Part shown: piece after piece, positions 6,636 through 13,181 of the stretch | Position numbering within the stretch: the stretch's first letter is position 1 | Layout of the letters: every line of letters starts with the position of its first letter | NCBI GenBank assembly: GCA_900763965.1 | Contig: CAAFMG010000151.1 | Coordinates: 1 to 19,542, forward strand | Reading direction: 5' to 3' | Origin: an uncultured Oscillospiraceae bacterium | GTDB lineage: Bacteria > Bacillota > Clostridia > Oscillospirales > Oscillospiraceae | Length of the DNA stretch: 19,542 bases | The notes under the pieces: generated by a model | What the model saw: the letters and a program-made list of their open reading frames with translations, nothing else | Told to the model about the DNA's origin: nothing | The model's database searches: none | Position numbers and translations under genes: made by a program

Positions 6636-6664
6636 TTTCCAAATTTTCTTTTTTGTGCTATGAT
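6636..6664 (+). promoter_or_regulatory. Probable promoter for the zinc-ribbon protein gene
   Basis: TTTCCA (6636-6641), a 17-bp spacer and TATGAT (6659-6664) lie in an AT-rich gap of 110 bp between genes. The -35 is only a partial match. No terminator is evident after the preceding lipoprotein gene. Confidence 0.55.
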
Positions 6665-6726
6665 GATTTGAAGAAGATACATAGCCAGGAGTCTGGGGTG
6701 TGTCTTTCTGGAAAGGAGACTTGATC

Positions 6727-8079
6727 ATGAAGATCAAATGTGAATTTTGCGGAAGTATGATCAACGACACGGAAAGTGTCTGCCCCAGCTGCGGTGCCCC
6801 CAACAAAAATGTCCGGCGCTCCAGCGGAGACCAGCCCCTGACCATTCAGGAGCTGCGGCAGTGGTACGAAAGCAAGGGACTTCCACCGGAGTCCGTCACC
6901 CGGTTCTTTATCGGCAAGGATATCCGGGAGCCAAGGGCCTTTGGTATCTACTTTGACGAGAATACCGGAAACTACATTGTCTACAAAAACAAAGCCTCCG
7001 GCCAGCGGGCTGTCCGCTATCAGGGTACAGACGAGGCCTACGCCGTCAACGAACTGTTTCAGCGACTGAAGCAGGAAATCACCCAGCAGAAAATGAACAA
7101 CGCCAAAAAGCAGCAGGGTTCCGGGCTAATGCCCCCGAAAAAGCCCCAGAAAAGTCTCCCCCGCCGACTGCTGGGACTGGTGGGAAAGCTGGTGGGTGCC
7201 TTTGTGGGCTGTACCGTCTTTCTGCTGATCCTGGGGCTGATCGTCACCCGCAATGATATTACCGAAGGCTACTATATCTATGGCAACACCGGCTACTACT
7301 ACAGCACCACCGCCTATCAGGATCTGAACTGGTTCCGCTATGACACGAACCGATATGTTTGGGAAGGCCCCCTGGCCACGGTACCGGAGGCTCTGACCAC
7401 CAAGAAACAGGCCAAGGAGCATTTTGTTCAGACGGTCTGGACAAATCGGCTGCCCTGCGATGATTTTGCGAATTCCCTCTACGGTCAGGATCTGGCAACG
7501 GGAATGACTGCTGCGGAGGGTCTATATCAATATGGCTCTGCCGTTTACTTCCATCTGTCCAATGCCTATGACCAGAACTGGTATCAGTACAAAACCGACT
7601 GGCAGGCTGTGGATTTCCAGGCCCTTCCTCAGGAGCTCCAGCACCCCAGCTTGAGCCAGGAGTATCTTCTCCCCAGCAACCACCTTGCCGGTGTGCCGGA
7701 CTTTACCAAAACCCTGACATATCTGGACTACCACGCCTCCACCATCACCCGGAAGGGCTACTACCGGGTGGAGGATCAGGTGCTGTACCATCTGGGCGAT
7801 CGGTATGACGAGGACTGGTATCTCTACGAGGATGACAGCTGGCGCCGTGTGGATACCCAGGCCATCCCGGAACCGCTGACCCACCCCGGCATTGCGGAGG
7901 ACTTCTATTTTACCCCCACCTGGGACGCTTCCACCCAGTTTACAGACTTTGAGGACACCTCTTACTATCAGGATGCCCAGAAAAAGGACAGCTGGCTCAA
8001 CGATGACGACAACAGCTACGACTGGGACAGCGGGGATTCCTGGGACAGCGGCGACACCGACTGGGATTCGGACTGGTAG
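6727..8079 (+). CDS. Zinc-ribbon, single-span membrane protein with three Trp/Tyr repeats
   Basis: This 450-residue protein starts at ATG 6727 after AAAGGAG. Residues 1-25 form a zinc ribbon with Cys5, Cys8, Cys19 and Cys22 (CEFC...CPSC). Residues ~36-115 form a soluble segment. A basic stretch (KKPQKSLPRR) precedes a membrane span at ~148-174. By the positive-inside rule the ribbon is cytoplasmic and the C-terminus outside. The exterior holds three related units (about 181-224, 264-315 and 343-395) with shared pattern Y-Y/F-x-L/T...Y-D-x-x-W-Y/F-x-Y...LP-x-x-L-x-H-P. The tail (430-450) alternates Asp, Ser, Gly and Trp. The architecture suggests a sensor or envelope scaffold linking outside to inside; this is inference and no function is known. 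Confidence 0.87.
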   Translation: MKIKCEFCGSMINDTESVCPSCGAPNKNVRRSSGDQPLTIQELRQWYESKGLPPESVTRFFIGKDIREPRAFGIYFDENTGNYIVYKNKASGQRAVRYQGTDEAYAVNELFQRLKQEITQQKMNNAKKQQGSGLMPPKKPQKSLPRRLLGLVGKLVGAFVGCTVFLLILGLIVTRNDITEGYYIYGNTGYYYSTTAYQDLNWFRYDTNRYVWEGPLATVPEALTTKKQAKEHFVQTVWTNRLPCDDFANSLYGQDLATGMTAAEGLYQYGSAVYFHLSNAYDQNWYQYKTDWQAVDFQALPQELQHPSLSQEYLLPSNHLAGVPDFTKTLTYLDYHASTITRKGYYRVEDQVLYHLGDRYDEDWYLYEDDSWRRVDTQAIPEPLTHPGIAEDFYFTPTWDASTQFTDFEDTSYYQDAQKKDSWLNDDDNSYDWDSGDSWDSGDTDWDSDW

Positions 8080-8103
8080 CTGAGAAAACCCACGGGTTCC
8101 CGG

Positions 8104-8132
8104 TTGACAGACGGCATCGGCTATACTATACT
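8104..8132 (+). promoter_or_regulatory. Sigma-A promoter for the flavodoxin-like gene
   Basis: A perfect TTGACA (8104-8109), a 17-bp spacer and TATACT (8127-8132) form a strong promoter. The leader to ATG 8235 is about 95 nt and contains a perfect 7-bp hairpin (CTCTGCC with GGCAGAG, 8173-8193). I could not match the leader to any known riboswitch, including the FMN type. Confidence 0.88.
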
Positions 8133-8234
8133 GTAGCCAGGAAAATCCCAAGGGGATGAAAACCGCCCATCTCTCTGCCCGCTTCCGGCAGAGCCCTGCC
8201 GGCGGCCATGCAGATCAAAGGGAGGAACGGATTT

Positions 8235-8744
8235 ATGTCAAAGGAAACATACGCCATCCTGTATTCCAGCAAAACAGGAAACACGAAAATGCTGGCCCAG
8301 GCCATCCGGGAGGCTCTGCCCCAGCAGCAGTGCCGGTTCTTTGGGGAGAGTAATGCCGCCCCTGGGGATGCCCAGACCCTGTACATCGGCTTCTGGACAG
8401 ACAAGGGCACGGCAGACGAAGCCACCCTGGCCCTGCTGGACAGTCTGGAAAACAAGAACATCTTCCTGTTTGGAACGGCGGGCTTTGGAGAAAGTGAGGC
8501 CTACTTCCAGAAGGTTCTGGAACGTGTGAAAACCCACATTGCCCCCAGCAACACCCTTATCGGGGAATATATGTGCCAGGGCAAAATGCCCCTGTCCGTC
8601 CGGCAGCGGTATGAGAGCATGAAGCAGCAGCCCAATGCCGCCCCCAACCTGGACGCCCTCATCGCAAATTTCGACCGGGCCCTTGCACACCCCAACGAGC
8701 AGGATCTTGCCGCCCTGCGGCAGTTGGTTTCCCAGAGCCGGTAA
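8235..8744 (+). CDS. Flavodoxin-fold protein, possibly BilS-like
   Basis: This 169-residue protein opens with beta strand 1 and an FMN phosphate-binding loop SSKTGNT (residues 11-17), typical of flavodoxins. Later motifs are LYIGFWTDKGTADE, the strand IFLFGTAGFGESEAYF (around residues 75-90), and GEYMCQGKMP before a charged C-terminal helix. These resemble the BilS flavodoxin-like partner of the bilirubin reductase BilR, from memory; no bilR gene lies in the window, so the specific role is open. It would shuttle electrons to a reductase in the cytoplasm. The start at 8235 follows GGGAGGAA; an in-frame ATG nine codons upstream lacks a ribosome site. It has its own strong promoter and converges on tauE across a shared terminator. 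Confidence 0.85.
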   Translation: MSKETYAILYSSKTGNTKMLAQAIREALPQQQCRFFGESNAAPGDAQTLYIGFWTDKGTADEATLALLDSLENKNIFLFGTAGFGESEAYFQKVLERVKTHIAPSNTLIGEYMCQGKMPLSVRQRYESMKQQPNAAPNLDALIANFDRALAHPNEQDLAALRQLVSQSR

Positions 8745-8763
8745 TCTTTTATCCATAAAAACA

Positions 8764-8791
8764 GGGGTCAAGCCGTCGCTTGACCCCAAAC
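8764..8791. terminator. Bidirectional Rho-independent terminator
   Basis: A perfect 10-bp stem, GGGGTCAAGC with GCTTGACCCC (8764-8773, 8778-8787), has loop CGTC. The rightward tail is AAACTTTT; the leftward tail is TGTTTTTA, which is better. It separates the convergent flavodoxin-like and tauE genes. Confidence 0.9.
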
Positions 8792-8800
8792 TTTTATATA

Positions 8801-9577
8801 TCAGCCCAGCATCTGAAAGCCCATGATCACAGCCCCCAGAGCCACCAGTACCACGCCGGTGGCACGGTTCAGGGTCTTGGGTTGAGCCTTGTTGGCAAAG
8901 ACGGCGGCGATGCGGGCCCACAGCAGGGTAAAAATCACACACAGCACCCAAATTAGCACATTGGGCATACCGCCGATGGCAAAGTGGGACACAGCACCGG
9001 TCAGTGCAGTAAAGGTCATAATGAACACGCTGGTGCCCACAGCGGTTTTCAGCTCATAGCCCATGACGCTGGTCAGAATCAGCAGCATCATCATACCGCC
9101 ACCGGCGCCGATAAAGCCGCAAATGATGCCGATGATGCCGCCGCAGAAGATGGACTGAACCACACGCCGATGGCCGGAGATCTGCCCCATGTTCTCCTTG
9201 GTGGTCATCACCGGGCGGACAATGAATTTGATACCCAGCAGGAAGGTCATAAACACAGAGAAGCCGCCCATGGTCTGAGATGGCACCAGGCTGGCCATGT
9301 AGCTTCCCAGCACGGTAAAGATCAGGACACTGGCCATCATGATTAGGCCATTTTTGATGTCCAGATTTTTGTTCTTATAATAGGTATAGGCAGAAACCGC
9401 ACTGGCCAGCACATCCGAAGACAGGGCGATGCCCACAGCCATATAGGGATCCATATTCAAAAAGGTGATCAGCATGGGGCTGATCACGGCGGCGGCACTC
9501 ATTCCGGCAAAGCCGGTGCCCAGTCCGGCACCCATACCGGCAAAAAATGTCACCAAAACAGTCTCAAGAGGTGTCAT
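8801..9577 (-). CDS. TauE/SafE (TSUP) family anion permease
   Basis: This 258-residue protein has about eight membrane spans in two related halves, the TSUP hallmark. The N-terminal half contains GLGTGFAGMSAAAVISPML; the second half contains IGIICGFIGAGGGMMMLL, the inverted repeat of that Gly-rich motif. Family members export or import small sulfur or organic anions such as sulfite, sulfoacetate or taurine-derived compounds; substrate cannot be told here. The start ATG overlaps the marR stop by 4 bp (ATGA, 9574-9577), with GAGGAAA within marR as ribosome site, so the two genes are translationally coupled. MarR probably controls this transporter. Confidence 0.93.
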   Translation of the reverse strand: MTPLETVLVTFFAGMGAGLGTGFAGMSAAAVISPMLITFLNMDPYMAVGIALSSDVLASAVSAYTYYKNKNLDIKNGLIMMASVLIFTVLGSYMASLVPSQTMGGFSVFMTFLLGIKFIVRPVMTTKENMGQISGHRRVVQSIFCGGIIGIICGFIGAGGGMMMLLILTSVMGYELKTAVGTSVFIMTFTALTGAVSHFAIGGMPNVLIWVLCVIFTLLWARIAAVFANKAQPKTLNRATGVVLVALGAVIMGFQMLG

Positions 9578-10011
9578 TGCTCATTTTCCTCCATAATCTC
9601 ATTCAGGTTGTATTCGATCCGGTTCATGGTTTCCAGAAAGGCCCTGCGCTGCTCCTGGCTCACATCGGCAAAGAGCTTTTCCGAAAAAGCATGCTGGAGC
9701 TGTCTGCCCCGGGCAATCACCGGCTGTGCCTTTTCCGTACACAGCAGTTCGGTTTTCCGCCGATCCCCCTGGACAGGATTCCGGGAAAGATACCCTTCCC
9801 GCACCAGGCGGTCCACATTGATGGACACCAGATTGGCTTTGATGTGCCGAATCTCCACGATTTCACTGGCAGTTTTGTACTGGGGATGATTTCCCAGGAA
9901 CATCAAAATATCAAAGGCTGTCTGCGGCAGCCCCAATTCCCTGCACAGGCCCTTGCTCACGGCGCTGTAAGCCAGGGAGATCTTCCTGGAAATGGTAATA
10001 CTGGAAATCAT
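9574..10011 (-). CDS. MarR-family transcriptional regulator
   Basis: This 145-residue winged-helix regulator has the helix-turn-helix in the middle (KTASEIVEIRHIKANLVSIN, then VDRLVREGYLSR). It carries the conserved wing D-x-R/D-R-R (QGDRRKTELLCTEK) and long dimerising helices at both ends. I start it at ATG 10011 (8 nt after GGAGG) rather than at the in-frame ATG 10041. The latter lies only a few nucleotides after the predicted transcription start and has no ribosome site. It forms an operon with tauE and likely represses it. An inverted repeat covering its -35 box is a candidate operator. Confidence 0.9.
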   Translation of the reverse strand: MISSITISRKISLAYSAVSKGLCRELGLPQTAFDILMFLGNHPQYKTASEIVEIRHIKANLVSINVDRLVREGYLSRNPVQGDRRKTELLCTEKAQPVIARGRQLQHAFSEKLFADVSQEQRRAFLETMNRIEYNLNEIMEENEQ

Positions 10012-10050
10012 TTGCTTTTCCTCCATTTTTGTATTGTTCATTTTTGAAGT

Positions 10051-10079
10051 ATTATAGTCTGATTCGCCTGCAAAGTCAA
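10051..10079 (-). promoter_or_regulatory. Sigma-A promoter for marR-tauE
   Basis: On the minus strand TTGACT (10074-10079), a 17-bp spacer and TATAAT (10051-10056) form a near-consensus promoter. It fixes the marR start to 10011. Confidence 0.88.
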
Positions 10080-10087
10080 TAGGCGAA
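10063..10087. promoter_or_regulatory. Candidate MarR operator
   Basis: A perfect 7-bp inverted repeat, TTCGCCT (10063-10069) and AGGCGAA (10081-10087), is separated by 11 bp. The dyad covers the -35 box and part of the spacer, so a bound dimer would exclude RNA polymerase. The 18-bp centre-to-centre spacing is plausible for a winged-helix dimer. Assignment to this MarR is inference. Confidence 0.55.
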
Positions 10088-10092
10088 ATCCA

Positions 10093-10122
10093 TAAAACAA
10101 GGCCAGGGGGACACCCCTGACC
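10093..10122 (-). terminator. Terminator for the small membrane-protein gene
   Basis: Read leftward, a 9-bp stem with one G-U (10114-10122 with 10101-10109) and a 4-nt loop is followed by TTGTTTTATG. It lies 41 bp past the stop of the leftward gene ending at 10163 and before the marR promoter. Confidence 0.82.
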
Positions 10123-10162
10123 TCGTTTCCATATTCCTTATACCGATATGTATGCTGATATA

Positions 10163-10588
10163 TCAGCGCAGCACCTTGAAGAACTTTGCCATGGGCTCCA
10201 CCAGGGCAGCCAAGTTGGCAATGGCCTTGTTCAGGGACTCCAGATCCAGCTCATTGAGCCGGGTCAGAGTCTGCTCCAGACTGGTCTGACCGGTGATCAC
10301 CAGTTCATTGATGCCGTTTACCATGCCTGCAAAATCCACGCTGGCAAGATCCGTGGTGACAACCTCCAGATTGCCCAGCACCGTTTCCAGTTGGGCCACC
10401 AGGCCGGGGATCTGATCCATAATGCTCTGCACCTGGGGCAGAATCCCCCAAATCAGCACCAGAATCCCCACAAAACAGACCGCTGACGCAATGGCCGCCC
10501 CGCACATAATGCGGGTATACAGCAGCTGTTTCCGGCTGGATTCCTCCATCTTCTTCATTAGTTCCAGCATTTCCTGTTTTTCTTCCAT
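10163..10588 (-). CDS. Small single-span membrane protein with amphipathic helical tail
   Basis: This is a 141-residue protein. A charged N-terminal helix (MEEKQEMLELMKKMEESSRK) precedes one membrane span at ~27-49 (CGAAIASAVCFVGILVLIW). The remainder is a long amphipathic helix rich in Leu, Val and Ala at heptad-like spacing, with Gln/Asn/Glu between, recalling DUF948-like or phage-tail-like coiled segments; I do not assign a family. The ATG at 10588 follows AAAGGGG. It has its own promoter and is divergent from the yqeC operon. The two promoters share a perfect dyad, so it may be co-regulated with that operon. Function unknown. Confidence 0.82.
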   Translation of the reverse strand: MEEKQEMLELMKKMEESSRKQLLYTRIMCGAAIASAVCFVGILVLIWGILPQVQSIMDQIPGLVAQLETVLGNLEVVTTDLASVDFAGMVNGINELVITGQTSLEQTLTRLNELDLESLNKAIANLAALVEPMAKFFKVLR

Positions 10589-10621
10589 AGAAATCCCCTT
10601 TCTGGCAGTTTTGTTGAGATA

Positions 10622-10650
10622 ATTGTACTCCATCTGTCCGGGAAATGCAA
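10622..10650 (-). promoter_or_regulatory. Promoter for the small membrane-protein gene
   Basis: On the minus strand TTGCAT (10645-10650), a 17-bp spacer and TACAAT (10622-10627) are well placed, 34 bp before the ATG at 10588. The -35 overlaps the left arm of the dyad at 10647-10682. Confidence 0.8.
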
Positions 10651-10682
10651 GGTGCTTTTGTGTTTCCCTGGATGCACCTTGC
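10647..10682. promoter_or_regulatory. Inverted repeat joining two divergent promoters (candidate operator)
   Basis: GCAAGGTGC (10647-10655) and GCACCTTGC (10674-10682) are a perfect 9-bp inverted repeat with an 18-bp spacer. Each arm overlaps the -35 hexamer of one of the two divergent promoters, in the same relative orientation. This symmetry suggests binding of one regulator affecting both genes. The regulator is not evident in the window. Confidence 0.6.
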
Positions 10683-10707
10683 CAAGAGGGGGATTTTATG
10701 GTATGAT
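10679..10707 (+). promoter_or_regulatory. Promoter for the yqeC-yqeB-xdhC operon
   Basis: TTGCCA (10679-10684), a 17-bp spacer and TATGAT (10702-10707) lie 37 bp before the yqeC ATG. The -35 overlaps the right arm of the divergent dyad. Confidence 0.82.
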
Positions 10708-10743
10708 AGCGTTGCATTTTTGAAAGTACAACGGAGGTATCCC

Positions 10744-11397
10744 ATGGGACAATTGGCTTCTGCGCTGGATATCCGGCCGGGGATCACCGCCATCATTGGC
10801 AGCGGGGGAAAAACCACCCTGATACACGCTCTGGCCCAGGAGCTGTCCCGGCAGGGCCGGGTGATCCTAAGTACCTCCACCAAGATTTTCCCCCCGGAGG
10901 GGATCCGTATTCTGCCTGCACCGCCGGAGGATGGCTTTTGCGCCCCGGTATGTGTGGCACTTCCCTGCCCCGGCGGCAAGCTCACCGCCCCGGCTTGCTC
11001 CTTTGATGCCCTGGCAGACCGGGCGGATTATGTTCTGGTGGAGGCCGATGGCAGCCGGGGACTTCCCCTAAAGGCCCACGCCCCCCATGAGCCGGTGATC
11101 CCTCCCAATAGCAATCCCGTGATCTGCGTGGTGGGAGCCGCAGGGTTTTACCGTCCGGCAGACCAGGTCTGCCACCGGCCAGAGCTGTTTGCCCGCCTTG
11201 CAGGCATAGAGCTTTCCGATCCTGTCACCCCTTGCCATGCAGCCCGGGTGATCCGGGCAGAGGGGCTTGCCGGGCGGGTATTTCTCAATCAGGTGGAATC
11301 CTCCCAGGATCAGGCAGCCGCCCGGGCCTTTGCCGCCGCCTTGGGGCAGCCGGTGATTGCCGGGAGTCTGCACAAAGGAGTTTTTTCATGCTTGTAG
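10744..11397 (+). CDS. yqeC: YqeC, selenium-dependent Mo-hydroxylase accessory protein
   Basis: This 217-residue protein starts at ATG 10744, 6 nt after GGAGG. A P-loop GSGGKTTL (residues 19-26) and the following STSTKIFPP are characteristic of YqeC. So is VLVEADGSRGLPLKAHAPHE around residues 97-116, the acidic Walker B-like region and conserved core. YqeC is known from comparative genomics as a marker of the selenium-labile molybdenum hydroxylase trait, with YqeB and SelD; its biochemical step is thought to be in cofactor maturation. Its last 10 bp overlap yqeB. It is the first gene of a three-gene operon with xdhC. Confidence 0.92.
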   Translation: MGQLASALDIRPGITAIIGSGGKTTLIHALAQELSRQGRVILSTSTKIFPPEGIRILPAPPEDGFCAPVCVALPCPGGKLTAPACSFDALADRADYVLVEADGSRGLPLKAHAPHEPVIPPNSNPVICVVGAAGFYRPADQVCHRPELFARLAGIELSDPVTPCHAARVIRAEGLAGRVFLNQVESSQDQAAARAFAAALGQPVIAGSLHKGVFSCL

Positions 11398-12179
11398 TCA
11401 TTCGGGGTGCCGGAGATCTGGCCAGCGGGATTGCCCTGCGGCTGCACCACTGCGGGATTCGGGTGGTCATGACCGACCTGCCCTGTCCCCTGTCCATCCG
11501 CCGCACCGTATCCTTCAGCTCTGCCATTTCTCAGGGCAGCTATACCGTCGAAGATATCACCGCCAAGCGGGCAGACACTGCCCCCCAGGTGCTGGAACTG
11601 CTGGATGCCGGTTTTCTGCCGGTGCTGGCGGATCCGGAAGGGCTCTGTATCCCCCAGCTTGCCCCGGATGCTGTGGTGGATGCCATTCTTGCCAAGCGCA
11701 ATCTGGGAACCCGGATCACCGATGCCCCGGTGGTCATCGGTGTGGGCCCAGGATTTACCGCCGGGGAGGACTGCCACGCCGTGGTGGAGACCATGCGGGG
11801 CCACACCCTGGGTCGGGTGATCTACCGGGGCAGTGCGCTGCCCAATACCAACATTCCCGGTTTGATCGGCGGCTATGCCGGGGAACGGGTACTGCGTTCC
11901 CCGGCAGACGGGATCTTTCACAGCCTTCTGTCCATCGGTACGCCGGTTTCTGCCGGGGATGTGACAGGCACGGTGGATGGCCAGCCCATGTGCTGCACCC
12001 TGGACGGCATTCTCCGGGGCTTGATCGCCGACGGCACCCCGGTCACCCGGGGCATGAAATGCGGAGACATTGACCCCCGGGGGGACAGCACCTGCTGCCA
12101 TCTGGTGTCCGACAAGGCACTGGCCATTGGCGGCGGGGTTCTGGAAGCCCTAATACATCTGACCAAAATCATGAGGTGA
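11388..12179 (+). CDS. yqeB: YqeB, selenium-dependent molybdenum cofactor biosynthesis protein
   Basis: This 263-residue protein belongs to the EF2563/YqeB family. It opens with a Rossmann-like strand and Gly-rich turn, VVIRGAGDLASG, followed by RVVMTDLPCPLSIRRTVSF, a family signature. Mid-protein carries PVVIGVGPGFTAGEDC and ETMRGHTLGRVIYRG. The C-terminal part has two similar biotinyl/lipoyl-like hairpin segments (SIGTPVSAGDVTG and ADGTPVTRGMKCGDID). The start at 11388 follows AAAGGAG, inside the end of yqeC, so translation is coupled. The family is linked by gene context to insertion or maturation of the labile selenium in molybdenum hydroxylases; its exact reaction is not established. Confidence 0.92.
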   Translation: MLVVIRGAGDLASGIALRLHHCGIRVVMTDLPCPLSIRRTVSFSSAISQGSYTVEDITAKRADTAPQVLELLDAGFLPVLADPEGLCIPQLAPDAVVDAILAKRNLGTRITDAPVVIGVGPGFTAGEDCHAVVETMRGHTLGRVIYRGSALPNTNIPGLIGGYAGERVLRSPADGIFHSLLSIGTPVSAGDVTGTVDGQPMCCTLDGILRGLIADGTPVTRGMKCGDIDPRGDSTCCHLVSDKALAIGGGVLEALIHLTKIMR

Positions 12180-12183
12180 TTTT

Positions 12184-13146
12184 TTGAAAGAGATTCTACA
12201 GCAGATCCTCCGACACATCCATCAGGAGGATCTGATTCTTGTAACCATTATTTCCCGGCAGGGCTCTGCCCCCAGAGGTGTGGGAAGTCAAATGCTTGCC
12301 GGTCAGGCCGGGCTGCTCACCGGCACGGTGGGCGGCAGTGCCGTGGAGGCCTGCGCCCTTGGGAAGGCGAAGGCGCTTCTGGGATCGGGGCAAGGCTGTC
12401 GGATGACCCTGGATCTCTCCGGCACCACCTGTCACAGTCTGGACATGGTCTGCGGCGGCGGGGTAGAACTGCTGTTTTCTTACATTCCCAAAGGGGATGC
12501 CCACTGGCAAACCCTTGCCGAAAAGGCACTGGAGGCTATGGAAACCCGCCGCCCAGGGACGCTGCTTCTGTCCCACCGTCAGCCCCCGGAGCTGATTTGG
12601 GGCAACCCCTCTGCCCCCTACGGCGGCTGTCTTTCCGGGGATGTGTTTCGTCTGCCCCTGCCGCTGCCCCAGCGGGTCGTGGTATTCGGCGGGGGGCATG
12701 TGGCCCAGGCGCTGGTGCCGCTGCTGGCTATGGTGGATTTTCAGGTGGTTGTGTTTGATAATCGCCGGGAATTTGCCGATCCTGCCCGGTTCCCCCAGGC
12801 CCATCAGGTGATTTTGGGGGATTATGAAAATATCGCCCAGACCATACCCATGCAGGCGGATGATTTTTACATCGTGATGACCCACGGCCACAGCTTCGAT
12901 TTTGCTCTGGAAAACCAGCTCTTGCGCCGCCCCTTTGCCTACCTCGGTGTCATGGGCTCCCGGCGGAAAACCGCCTCGGTCAATGCCCGACTGAAAGACG
13001 CCGGGGTGGCAGAGGAAGCCATTGCCCAGGTGCATACCCCCATCGGCGTTGCCATCGGGGCAGTTACCCCGGCGGAGATCGCCTTGAGCATCGCCGCCCA
13101 GTGCATTGCCTGCCGCGCCGCCCGCCGCGATCCCCCATCCCCATAA
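12184..13146 (+). CDS. XdhC/CoxI-family molybdenum hydroxylase maturation factor
   Basis: This 320-residue protein starts at TTG 12184; GAGGTG overlapping the yqeB stop gives proper spacing. The N-terminal XdhC_CoxI domain has ILVTIISRQGSAPRGVGSQM (GSAPR at 27-31), GLLTGTVGGSAVE and CGGGVELL (90-97). The C-terminal Rossmann domain has VVVFGGGHVAQAL (165-177), VVVFDNR, VMTHGHSFD and YLGVMGSRRK. XdhC proteins bind molybdenum cofactor and load it, sulfurated, into xanthine dehydrogenase-type enzymes. Placement after yqeB/yqeC points to the selenium-dependent version. The hydroxylase itself is not in this window. The usual family length is matched. Confidence 0.92.
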   Translation: MKEILQQILRHIHQEDLILVTIISRQGSAPRGVGSQMLAGQAGLLTGTVGGSAVEACALGKAKALLGSGQGCRMTLDLSGTTCHSLDMVCGGGVELLFSYIPKGDAHWQTLAEKALEAMETRRPGTLLLSHRQPPELIWGNPSAPYGGCLSGDVFRLPLPLPQRVVVFGGGHVAQALVPLLAMVDFQVVVFDNRREFADPARFPQAHQVILGDYENIAQTIPMQADDFYIVMTHGHSFDFALENQLLRRPFAYLGVMGSRRKTASVNARLKDAGVAEEAIAQVHTPIGVAIGAVTPAEIALSIAAQCIACRAARRDPPSP

Positions 13147-13150
13147 AAAC

Positions 13151-13177
13151 AACCCGCATCCAATCGGATGCGGGTTT
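13151..13177. terminator. Bidirectional terminator between convergent xdhC and LCP genes
   Basis: A perfect 11-bp stem, AACCCGCATCC with GGATGCGGGTT, has loop AATC. The rightward tail is only TTTCCCC. Leftward the stem is followed by GTTTTTAT, a better tract that ends the capsule operon. Confidence 0.9.
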
Positions 13178-13181
13178 CCCC

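Noticed and set aside
7985..8079. Repetitive GAC/AGC/TGG codons as a tandem repeat or CRISPR-like array
   Set aside because: They encode the Asp/Ser/Trp-rich C-terminus of the zinc-ribbon protein; there are no regular repeat-spacer units.
8087..8098. Palindrome AACCCACGGGTT after the zinc-ribbon gene as a terminator
   Set aside because: The loop is only 2 nt, the stem is 5 bp and no T tract follows.
8133..8234. Riboswitch (FMN type) in the flavodoxin-like gene leader
   Set aside because: The conserved FMN-element sequences are absent. Only a simple 7-bp hairpin is visible and the leader is too short.
8156..8353. Upstream ORF overlapping the flavodoxin-like gene
   Set aside because: Its purine-rich stretch touches the ATG with almost no spacing, and the peptide is Arg/His/Pro-rich and overlaps the real gene in another frame.
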